Assembly: GCA_022577435.1 (NCBI GenBank)
Contig: JAKOON010000022.1
Location: 9,322,230-9,386,229, forward strand
DNA from: Embiotoca jacksoni
Taxonomy: Eukaryota; Chordata; Actinopteri; Embiotocidae
DNA: 64,000 nucleotides
Reading direction: 5' to 3'
Shown one piece after another: positions 40,301 through 52,300 of the stretch (within the stretch, counting starts at the first letter, position 1; every line of letters begins with the position of its first letter). A program made the translations under genes and the position numbers. The notes below the pieces were generated by a model. That model was not told the DNA's origin, made no database searches, and worked only from the letters and a program-made list of their open reading frames with translations.

Positions 40301-43300
40301 TTTACAGTAAAGATGTGGTTGATGAGGCTTAGTGAAGGCTGAAGCTTAGATATACAGTACTTTCTAGAGCTGAAAAGACACAGTGTCGTCTGTGGGAAAT
40401 GAGCGCTGTGGACTTCCAGTTTCATTTACAGCACCTCAAAGACATAAGGATTGAAAGAATTTACAATACAGCAATCTACATCCAAGTAACAAGTGTGTCT
40501 GGCTGACCATAAAGGATGTCACTGCTTTTTATTAGTTGGAATATTACAACCCAAAACCAACCTTAACGTTCAGGATTTATTTTTAACCGTAATATCAAAC
40601 TTTTGGTTTTGAATAATCTGTTACATGCAAAATTGTACACGTGACACAATCAAGAATAGAATTTAAAATTCTCTTGATGACTTACAAAGCCCTACATGAC
40701 CAGGCTCCATCATATCTTAGAGATCTTATAGAACCATATAATCCTAGCAGAGCACTTCGCTCTCAGTACGCTGGTCTGCTTGTGGTTCCTAGTTTCTACA
40801 GAAGTAGAACGGGAGGCGGAGCCTTCAGTTTTCAGGCTCCTCCCCTGTTGAACCAACCAGCTCCCAGTTTGTGTTTGAGGGGCAGAAACCCTCTCTGGCT
40901 TTAAGATTAGACTCAAAACATTCCTTTTTTGATAAAGCCCATAGTTAGGGCTGGCTCAGGTAGACCTGAGCCAACCCTTAGTTATGCTGTTATAGGCCGA
41001 GGCTGCTGGGGGACCTCGTTACACGCTGAGCTTCTTTTCTTTCCTCCTACTCTTTAACTGACTCATACCTCACCATCTTTTTCTCTCCCATAGCTTTTTC
41101 TTATTGTCTGCTGTCTCCATTCAGTTCCCTCGCTCGCGTAGTTTCTCTTCTTTCTTTTCCAGATGTCCCGTCATGGAGCTGCATGTCTCTGCCCTGCGCT
41201 TGTCGTCTCCACCAACAGTTCTTCTCTTGTATCCTTATGCTGTCCTTTTCTCTCTCTGCTCTCCTCTCACCCCAACCGGTCGAGGCAGACGGCCGCCCAC
41301 CCCTGAGCCTGGTTCTGTCGGAGGTTTCTTCCTGTTAAGAGGGAGTTTTTCCTTCCCTCTGTTGGAGGTTTTTCTCCCTTGAAGAGGAGTTTTTTTTTTC
41401 CCTCCTAGCTTATGTGGGAATTGTTGAATTGTTGGGTTTCTCTGTATAATATTGTAACGTCTTGCTGTAAGGACTTTAATGTGTTAAGTGCCATGTAATA
41501 ACCTATGTTGTGATTTGGCGCTATATAAATAAAGTTGAATTGAATTGAATTGAATTTCATGTGTTTTTAGACGTTATCTTCAGAGAATAGGAAGCCAAGC
41601 CAGACAAGCAAAGATTAGCCAGCTAATGGGGAGACTGGAAACTCCAGCACCCATAAGTATTACTGGGAAAGACAAAAGACAAAGGGAAGGGGAGAAATGA
41701 GGCCAACTTGGATCGCCACTTAATTTCTTTTGCTCATTTCCTGATACTATTGGGAGTTTGAAGGCCGAGGAGCAGAGCTGCCCGAGCATGACTAAACTCA
41801 TACATTAAGGGAAACAGGCCACGGCCTAAGTCATATTTCATCACTAGATGACTGAGGAAAGACATTACGGGAGATGGTACGTCAGAGAGCCGAGTGTGGC
41901 CTAAAATAAAAAGGCACAACTCATAAAACATCATCCAATTATTCCTCCTTCCTTTTTCCTCCCTGCAGCTATGCTTGGAGAGGTCCTATGTATACGCTTG
42001 TGCACGTATGAAAGATCGCGTTTGTCAGACTCCAGCCTTCTTCGCCTTAGTTGAAAATGAAATATCCTTGTCCGAGTCTTTCATTTTAACTTGCAGGGCA
42101 CAGCCCAACCTGGAGGGGTTTTCTGCTCAAATGCAAAGCTTGGCAGATATATTTTCTGCAAACTGGAGTACTGGTAATCCCTTTTCAATGTACTGCTGCA
42201 GAGTGAATGATTAAAGGTTATTACACCTAATGAAATATTTTTTTTTAAATGTATTTTTACTTAGTTCAGTTTGTCAGACCAAACAGGTTTTCTTCTAACC
42301 TTTAAAGTTAGAACTGTTGCAGATTCCTGCTTACTATGTTTTAACAAATGATTTTTGTTGTTATTTCTTAAACTCGCATACTGATAACCTGCTAAACACG
42401 TTTATGGAGGGAGATGTCTTTATCAGTACTCAACTTAAACTCAGGGTATCGAAATCATTCAAATGCATCATCTGGGAACCAGAAATGTTTGTACAAAATG
42501 TTGTGCCGGTCCATCAAATAGATATTTCACAGGGCAAGTGAAGATGTTAACGGTAAAGTCAAAGGGTTTCAACCTGTGTAGGACACAAATGTCTGATATT
42601 TTTAGGAATTAGCAACCATCCAATGGATTATCCTGTCGTGTTGTATAATGAGTGGAAGAGCAACATCAGGTTTATAACCTGTGTGATCTTACTTTGTTCA
42701 TCAAATCTCAGCTGTTATCTTGGTTGGTAAATTATTACGCTGTAACTGACAAAGACATTTGTTGCGCACAGAAGAAACCTTCCGGTGACCTTTTCTGTTC
42801 CCGGACATGTTCTCCACCCACTAGGGCACCCTGGCTCGCAGCCAGAGTCGGAGCTGCTCTTTAGGTTCCCTCTTTGGTCTCTTCTGTCTGGGATGGCTCC
42901 AGAAAGCCTGCGTGTGTGTTTGTTGAATCCCCGCAGCAGGCAGTGACCGGGGCCATTAGTGCAAGCTTTACTGGGGGCACAGCGCAGGGCCTTTCATCTC
43001 GGCCAAGGTTATGGGCTTGTGCCCCGAGAACAGAGAACAACAATGCACCAAAGGCTAGATCAAACACAGCAGCAGCAGCAGTGTGTATGTGTGTGCGTGG
43101 AGGGGTGGGGCACTTAGCAAAACTTTCATCACAGCAGTTGATTGGGTGGTGGTGGGTGGTTCTTACAAAAATGCACATTAGAAGGAGAGGGAAAAGAAGA
43201 AAAAAACAAAACAAACAAAAAAAAAAACGAGGTTTATATGTTGCATCTTGTAATTTCTTATGAATAAAGCCTGTGCACGCCTCGCTTTTTTCATTTAATG

Positions 43301-46300
43301 CTCAGCTATTTGTGGCACTTTTCATGTTTGCAACCCGGCGCAACACAGTCATGGTCTCCATGGAGAGTTCGTCTGAAAACAAGCTGCATTCATTCCCCCT
43401 GCTCTTAAACAATATCGCATCTGCCCCCTCGCTTTGAAGGCTGGCTTTTTACTCCTCCGGTGCGACCATTCAGATCATGCATACGCAAACTTTCGATTTC
43501 CGATGTGGTCGGACGGCATGTTTTAAGGCCACGACAAGCCACAACACGGCCCTGAAACTACTCTGACATGAAAGCGACATTTAAAAGATACAGTTTTATG
43601 GGCTTTTTTGATCAAAGTGAATTTATGCCTCACTTGTAAAGATTTTTACAAGTCATGAATGTTAGTCTGTCGTGTGTCAGTGACTCTCAGTTTCACTTCA
43701 GGCATTTGGGGCCCGACTTAGTAAAGGTTTGCATGCGTAAAATCACGTGCAAACTTCCCGTCACCCGCACAAAAATGTCTAAGCTGATCTACTATCGACG
43801 TGCAGTGGGGATTGCGTCTTTCAAACGTGCAATTTGACGCGCGTTGTCCATTTTGCGTGTTTGCCTGCGTGCGTATGTAATATTGGGCGTTTCTACTCGA
43901 ACGTGCAAAATACTGGGAGGGGAAATGCAAATGCATACATTTAGCACCCACAACGATATTTACTAACGATAACATTTCTGAGACGTCAGAGGCAAAACAT
44001 TATTCAGACATATCGTTTATCCACCGATGACATTTCTGAGTTATTGAATGATGGTTGACGGCCAATAATAAAAGGAGGAGCCACGTAATACCGGCTATTA
44101 AAAAAAAACTTCTTGCGACTCAGCACTTTCTTGCCTCTGGGTCATTCCAGTGTCCTGTGTCGCTGCTTGGATATCCCACCCAGTCCCGTTATTCAGGTGT
44201 GCTGTCCCAGGTACTGAATGTGTCCCGCAGAATTCACAGGTAGCTTCATAAGGTTCCCGAGCACTGAATGAGACGAATTCACCAGTCCATCACAGAAAAA
44301 GCTAGACCTGCTGCTCAGTGTTTGTCAGAAGCATCTTACCTTCCCTCCTGTTTTATCGCTGACGTTTTATCATTAAGAGGGGTTTTTTTGCCTTTTTGTT
44401 TTTCCGCAGGCATTGGCTTCCTTGCTGATAATCTCCTATATAGCGTTGTGTTCTTGTTATTTTTATATTTCTTAATTTTAATGGGATCAGATTTCTTTTT
44501 ACTTTTGCTTTTTTACGGTCGCTCTGTTTTTTCCATTGCTGGAGTCACTTTAACACACGCAAACCTTTTGGAAAAAACATGCAATTTAGTGTCCTTTATT
44601 TAAGATCTTAGTAAATCAGGCCCTTAGAGCAGTAACTACAAAAGCAGTGCAACCTACCACCAAAACTTTACCGCAGACGGTACATGACATCATGCCAGTA
44701 CTGCATGCTGTTTCATGATAATCTCTGTTGAAAATGGAATATCGATAAAACTAAATGCTTTCTGCAAGGATTCTTGTCTATTTCATCTGGTTTAAGAATA
44801 AACTTAAGATAAACTTTGATTACCTAAAATACACAGTGAGGGATTTCATGCATCTTTGATTTTTGCTTGATGCATGTTTCTCAGCTATTATATATAGAGT
44901 ATAAATCAAAGTCATAATAACCAATTTTTTTTTATGTGCAATGACAAACATATTGAAAAGATTTTAGTTCATGAAAATAGTTTTTTTTTTTTATCATAAT
45001 AAAAAAAGAAAAGAAAATGGTTTTAGCTTTAGCTGAGGCTAGCCGTGGCCATGTCACCAGATTTCACAGGATATATTACGTCTCTTTTGCTATAGCTGAT
45101 GATAAACTGTTACTTTATGACATAGAGGTCTTAACTCAGTTTTGACCAAAAATGCAGTTACTTTTGTAGGGCACAATGGGCTGATGCACTTGTTCAGGGG
45201 GAAACAGGAACTGAACACAAAGGGATTTAATCTTTTTGTTTTACTAAAAGACCCTTATATATCAGAGTTATTGTAATTACAAGTTTTTGACTTGTAAATA
45301 GCACTGACGTCAAGATCCAAGCCAGAACTTCAACTGAAAAAAAAAAAAAATTCTGAAAGCTCCAACTTGGCACATACAAATAAAAAAGTGTTGAAACATG
45401 AAGGAAACACTGCCGCCTTATGGAAGACAAAGTGTGTTGTTCAGTGTAATTAAACCCAAATTTCATGGATATAATCCAATCAGTTCAATTACCCCTCACA
45501 CAGCCACCCCTGTACTTACACAACCTTCCTAAGTTGTCTGAGCATGTGAACGCTCACAAGTCATTAACATGGGAATCCAACATGCCTCCTGTATGACATG
45601 ACACATAACACGCTGGCTCTTGATGGCTACGTCAACACTTAGCCCGTGAGCCCCGTGTTGCACATCGACTTCTCACAATCACAAGACCACTGCCGTGCAA
45701 CATCTAGCAGACACTCACAGCTACCAGACATAGTCAGAGTCCTCAACAGTGAAAGGAAATGATTATTCGTTGAAAACAGGGTAAACACATCCCAATGAGC
45801 TCCTTCGGGAATTCTCCTGGCTTTGCGGTTAAGATCCTATGATAAAGTTATGACTTGGGCTACTGACTTAGCCTCTGCCCTTCTGGGTGGCCACAGCCAG
45901 ATGCAATTTGTGTGCCTAATCACATCTGATTCCATTTACACTCCTCTGCATAGTTGGAGATGGACACAATCAGCAAAACAAACTACCATTTGCCATTTAG
46001 AGATATCTACAGTCAAAACTAAAAACTTTTTTTTTTTTAACATGACCAGTTAAAGGAGAAAAGTCTTGTACTTTGTTGACACTTGAGACCTTTACCCTTT
46101 ACCATTAAGTTCTGGTGACTGAAGTCTGCTTACACCACAGGTAAACAAAGCACAGGCATGATGGCTTTTATGCGCTGCGTGAGGACCACTTTAAAATCCA
46201 TTAACATACTTCAATGGGACGAAACACTTATTAGAAGGATGGAATTTAACAAGTTCCAGATGCATCCTGCTGTACAGTGACATCCATGGTATACTATATG

Positions 46301-49300
46301 CAGGACAACAGTGCATTTATGATAAAAGCAGCTTTTCATGTTGTGTACTATGTTCTTGTGCCTTTAAGTAAGCGGTAATCATAAATGAAGCACCAGTATT
46401 GTATTATGGTATTTAATATTCTGAATTCATTTAGTATTTTATTTGAGCTCACCTTGTTTGATGTTGCGCTGTGTGGGGAGCCTTCTCTGGACAGGCCAGG
46501 GATTTTATCTATACATTTTAGAAAAGGACAAGGACAAAATTGGCACAATGAGAGCATAGTTAAAAGTTAAATAATGTGACAAAAACAAATTGGAATAAGA
46601 AAATGGAACAAGAAAAACAGCAGGAAGCAGGTAGTCCATGGGAAAAGGACAATTAGTATGTGTGTGCTAACGTTAACCGGGGCTAAAAGGAGTTCATGTT
46701 TGGTTCCAGGATCCAGACAGGTACCCAACTAGAACAATCAAGAAACAGATGGAGTCATACTCCAACCTCCACCGGGTGAATTTACTGCAACACATCCCTT
46801 GCGGACCCTCAACTCCTCTCCAGTAGCCCACTTTCCATGTGTCTTTCTACCAGCTTTTCTCTAGCTGTCCTGCCACAGGCTCTACCAGCAAACTCATAGC
46901 ACCTAAGAAATGAAACAACAACACTCCAGAGTGGAAGCTTTGGTTTCAGGAATATCCATCAGACATCCTATACCCTTTCCCTCGATTTGCACACACGACC
47001 TGGTGGCATCTTTATGAGGCCTGACAAAGTGGCAGACAGGACGGAGGGGAAGACTGGCTGCTGGACACATTAGAAACGCTCTCTGTCTCTCTCGGGTTAC
47101 CCAGACTGGGAACAGGTTAAGTTTAACGATTACAACCTTTTTACATTTTTGAAACAAATCCTGTGCGTGGCATCTCATCTCATTTCAGTCATTTGGATAA
47201 AACAAAAAAACAGACAGCAGGAATGTTCCAGAGACTACAACATGCACAATATGATGAAGAAGCTGGATTAAACTGTCTGCGGCCCCAGCAAACAAGATTT
47301 AAATGTAGAAAACCACTGCCAGCCTCTGTTCGGTGAAGCTTTTCTATTCTGTCTATGACAACTACACTGAACTGTACTTACCAGCAATCTTGCTCTGAGA
47401 ATAAGTCTCTTCATACCCTGTAGGGAGACCAAACCGTAGGGTCACTGGCTGTGTACACCCCAATAACTAGGGTGTCTTATCTAACAGAAATCTGCCAAGC
47501 ACACTCAATTCACCGAGGAAAGTTGACTTATAGTTAAAAGCATGCATTTCAAACTTGAGCATGATGGCCTCTTGTCATTCTGGTGGTCACTAAGCACTCG
47601 GTTCATGAGGGAAAAGCACCAATCAAAATGGAAATTCAAAAAAGGAGAGATGGTCAGTACTGAAGGTGGCAGGAGACCTCAACAAAAGCACTAGCAGAAA
47701 CGGGAAAGCTTGAAGGTTAAGAGTTAAAAAGCAGACAAACAACATGCAGTAAAAAAGCAGGTACTTTAGCACAATTTCACAGTTCACTTAATTTAAGATT
47801 TCTTGTTGGCTTTCTGGCAAATTAATTAAGTGAACCTGTGTACAGTATGTGTCCTACCTTTTGATATGGACTGTAAAATGAACTGTTCCAACACACTGTT
47901 CATATTAGAGCTGGTATTTTCAGTTTTTAGTCAATGTCAGGTGTGATCATTTGATCTGGAAAGTTATTTTTAACACTTCATGTTTCTCCAGACCTAAAAT
48001 AATCAATTGGATCAAATAGATTATTGTAGAAACCGTGGAAAGTGCTAACGTACCTCCACAACAGGTAGTGGAAATGGCATATAGGAAACCGAATACGGCA
48101 AAGTCGCCACTAAGTTCTACTTAAAAAACAAAACTCATGGTGCAACTTCCACCAGACCTGGGTGAAAAAATGGCAGTGCCAAATAGAACAACTAAGTTTA
48201 GTGAGGAGGCATTTGTTTTTAAATTGATTTCGATGAAAATTAGCTCCAATCTTGCATCTGTCCTCACATCCTTCTCAAGACAACAAATGTCTTTCAAACA
48301 GTTTTCTGACAAGGATGCAAGTAAAGACTGACAAATCAGTTTACTGTCACCCAAATCCAGGCTTGTTTCACATGGCTTCATGTACAGACCCAAAGAGTCA
48401 TGTCCACTCTGTTGAGGAAAGAGCGCCCCCCAGAGGTGTTCAGAAGCACCTGTGTGACCCTCGGGACCGTCCACACCTGAAAAACCAGTGAGCCAGATCA
48501 TCAGTCAAGGAGAGACAGTCACGTAATAAACAGAGGAGGGAAAATAAAGGGTTCAGGTTTTGAACAATAAATACACATTTTTAGGGCCAAACTTATAACC
48601 TGTTCTGTTAAGTGAGGCCTGCAGGTACTTGAACTCTGAGATATATTTTTGTGCTTTAGATCATTTGTATGAAGTGCTGCTCTCAAACAACTGATTCACT
48701 CAGTGGGTGTATGCATGTCCTCTATATGAGTCAAAGGAAACAAATGAGTCATGTCTAAAATCTGCAACTGGAGGCAGTGACCGCAAATGTTCTGCTTCAA
48801 TTTGGCAGTTCTGTTATAGATATATATAGATATAGATATATATGAGGGCAAGATTCTGCGTAAACCAGAGCCGTGCTTCATCTGGACTACAGATTCAGTA
48901 TAAACCTCCACCGAGCACAAAGCGTCCACCTCTGCAAAGTGGGCCAGCAGCCGAGCACTTCTGTTACGCAGAGGAGACCAAACTGGCATGGGAGGAAGGG
49001 ATTTGCTTGTCTTTCGATTTATTAGGAAGTTCTGGACATTTGTTTTAGGGTTGTGACAGCTATTTCCAATATCAGGTCATTACGTTTTTAACCGAATGAC
49101 CAACATGTTATTCATGTCATTTACAATCCTCACATCCGAGATTCAGCAAATGAGGATTAGAATGGCTAAGATGTGTAGTCATGTTTGGTGAATGATTTAA
49201 ACATCAGTCCATCATCAAAATATTTGGCCATTAATTTTCTGTTAACTGACCAAATCCACAAAGTTTTTCGCACAAATGTATTGCGTGATAAGTCTGTATA

Positions 49301-52300
49301 AAAATGTTGAGTGACAAGTGCATTTTAGGATGTTTTAACTTGGTTGAACTTTGACGAGCAGCCCACTGCACACCAGAGGGCGGGGATACTAAGACTTCTA
49401 CATACTCTTGCCTTGCTGTGAGGGAAACGGCAGGCCCTTGGCTCTGTCTGGTGAGTATCCTCTGCTGCTGACGCTGGAGCCGGAGCGACTGTGGGGGGAG
49501 CGGGCCACCTCGCGGCGCACCGGAGAACGCTCTCTGAGGGGAGGGAACGGGGCAGCTTTTCTTCTGTAGTGGTCTCTGTCCTCCCTGGAAAAGAAGGGGT
49601 TGGAGGATGTGTGCGTCACATTATGTAAACAGCCATTTTGTGAATGTAGAAAGTCATCTCCAAATATCCACCACAACTGGTATTTCACAAAGCATATAGA
49701 CAAGTCCTTTTCTCGTATCTATTTAGATGCAAACACAGCACAATGCTGCCATCTAGTACTTTAAGGGCATTAACACATTCTGAAAAAACTACACAAGCTG
49801 CACTCCAACTCATATACGTGCTTAAAACTAATGAGCGCCGAACATCAGAGGATTTTCCTTCTAACCAAAGAATGCACTTGTTGTTTTTGCTAATCACATC
49901 TCTGTTTGACTGCAGCATTGTCTGTCTGTAATGAATACAGTGCATATACATAGACGGTTACGGCACATGGATAAACCTAAACAGTGACAATGTTTGTATT
50001 CATTCGTACCCTCTGTCCAGGTTCAGGATGGCCTGCACTAGTGTGTCTTCCCCGCTCTCTGGGAGCGATCTGGGCGCTGGATAGATACCCTGGCCTCGGA
50101 CATTATGAGGTGGCGGCGCTCGGGCACTGAGGGGATAAACACACAAACATGTGGCTGCAGATACAAACATCAAATTCAACAAAGTGTGCTTTTAACTCAA
50201 CATGCAAAACATAAAGAATCGTGAAGTGGTAAACAAACCACGCATTTTCAAGAATAATGATGACTTCTATTATGATTATTGACACATGACCTCATTCAAT
50301 AGCAAGATGATCCTGACCTGGTTTTACACATTTATCCAGGTTGAATGGACACAAGATAAATAACTTTTTTTTCAAAATATTTTTTATGTTAACATGACAA
50401 CAAAAATAAACAAAAGGGAACACATCATGTCTTTCTCTAGTGCTAATGCATACAACATTACCAGATCATTCAGAGGGTCCACATACATATGAGAAGCAGA
50501 AGAATTGATAAATGTGCTGATGGTCACAGGTAATTGTGTGATATACAGTTTTACTCGCCTCACAACAACAAAACCTTCTCAAATGGAAAAATAAACATGC
50601 TTTATGTATTTTTTTTTCTCGACTTTAAGAGAACCTTTACCACTTCCTGCCTCCCTTGTAAGTAAAACCACACTCTCTCTGGGCCTCTTTTCTCAACTCC
50701 TTACGACCTCCTCACTGACCTCGGCACACATCTAACCCACTAATCAACGGACCAGAACTGACCTCGTTGCCCTTCCACAGCTTGAAATGTTTGTTTGGAG
50801 TGAAAGCCTTAGTATCTCTGTCTGCCTGCTAAGTGGTCAATCTAGTCACTATAATCTATGTGCAACTTTCTCTCCTAAATTTTGCTACTGTATAAACAGA
50901 GCATTTTTATGTAATGGGGCCCAGGTGTGATAACATGATACCTATTGATCTCCAACTGTTGAAATTCAGTGGGGAGTTAAAAGTGATTAAGACTGAATTC
51001 CTTTAACTTTTTATGTTCAAGTTGTGTCACTTTATCTCAGCTCTTTGTTGTTTTAAAGTAAAGAGTCATCTATCAACCAACCCAGTAACATGGAGTTCTT
51101 TTATTTTGGCAGCAGCAAACAGCACAAGAGCGACTCGCAAATCTGATAACAAAGTATGCTCTGTACAAATGTTTGAATTAATACAAAAGTGTTTTACGAC
51201 AGTCCAGAACATAGATGGACCCCTGCATGAAACTATTCAAAATTAGAGATTCCAAATTAAAGAATACCAAAAATGACTATATTCTTCAAAATAAAATCTA
51301 CAACTAGCTGCTGACTTTTTTTTTTTTATATCATATTAAGCTGCAATATATAGATAAACATTACAGACAGGTAAACAATGACTTTGTTTTGCAAAAATAA
51401 TCTATGGTCAGTCTGTGGTGCTTTGCCCACTAAAAAAAAACAGTATATCATAATTTAATCAAATTACTTGAGTTGAACCAGAGCTAAGTATTTCAAGTGA
51501 ATATTAAAAACCTGTCAACTAAAATCTTTAGCCTAGTTTTCTGCAACCCAATCTGCAGCCTAAATACTGGCACTGTTCAGACTAACAGTTGTCTAAACTA
51601 ACAGTGTGGAGCCCAGCGAAGACGGCCAGAAATGTGAATAAGGTGAGACAGGCCAATATGGGCCAAACACGGAACATGATTTATGATTGCTGCAACGTAA
51701 ACAAACATTACAGACACACACTGAAAAGGGAAACCTACTCCTGCAGAGACCTCCAGTGGGTCTAACGAGGGGAATTAAATACAGAGGGCTTGTTCATAAC
51801 CTGAGTGCTTGGAAAAAGACTGTCCCCTGCTGTTCAAAACGAAAACATCAAGCGGTATCATGTTTGAAGTAGAACTTGGTGGACAGGAATTTTTTTTCTG
51901 GAAAAAGATGATTTGCTCCTTTGAGAAAAACAGAAGCAGTTTACCCAAAATCCATAGGCCGCCCTGTGTGTTGGTCCTCCCTGGGTCCTCTGTAAGGATA
52001 TTCTTCCTACAAAAGAAACAAAACGACAAAAGATACAACCCTTGAATTTGGCCTTTGTTGGCACTTTTACCACATATGGTTTGTTATGTTCTAAAAGTAC
52101 CGACCATCTGGTATTCAGTGATAAATACTTCGTCTACAGATGCAAACAGCATCCTAAACTGCCACCCTACAGATTCTGCAATAGTGCATGATTGGTAAAT
52201 GACCAATGTCTAACTAATTGAAAATAGACAATATGAATGTCAAGACACAGTTGCCTGAATTGTAGAACAAGTTGCAAGAATTCAATTGTAAAAACAGGGG

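Larger units (their letters stand above)
39988..46452 (-). other. pphln1: Large pphln1 intron hosting two mobile elements
   Basis: About 6.5 kb between the SNK exon (donor AAG|GTGAGC) and the EENPPPEG exon (acceptor TTTTAG|GAG). It holds an L2-type LINE fragment (about 40639-41557) and a terminal-inverted-repeat element (43709-44623). I searched it for a phase-0 exon matching the human LTEKELAEAASKW segment and found none. The rest is unremarkable AT-rich intron. Confidence 0.6.

Noticed and set aside
42861..43214. 117-codon minus-strand frame ending ..EPSQTEETKEGT, considered as the missing periphilin exon
   Set aside because: The acidic tail is superficially like the human PEEPES region, but the frame ends in a stop without a donor and the upstream residues do not match.
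46801..46890. Possible extra pphln1 exon after CATTTCTTAG on the minus strand
   Set aside because: Joining it to the next micro-exon creates a stop, and the model is in phase without it.
48121..48501. 126-codon minus-strand open frame preceded by an acceptor-like TTTTTCAG, within a pphln1 intron
   Set aside because: No similarity to periphilin or any family I recognise, no convincing donor in a usable phase, and neighbouring pphln1 exons join in phase without it.
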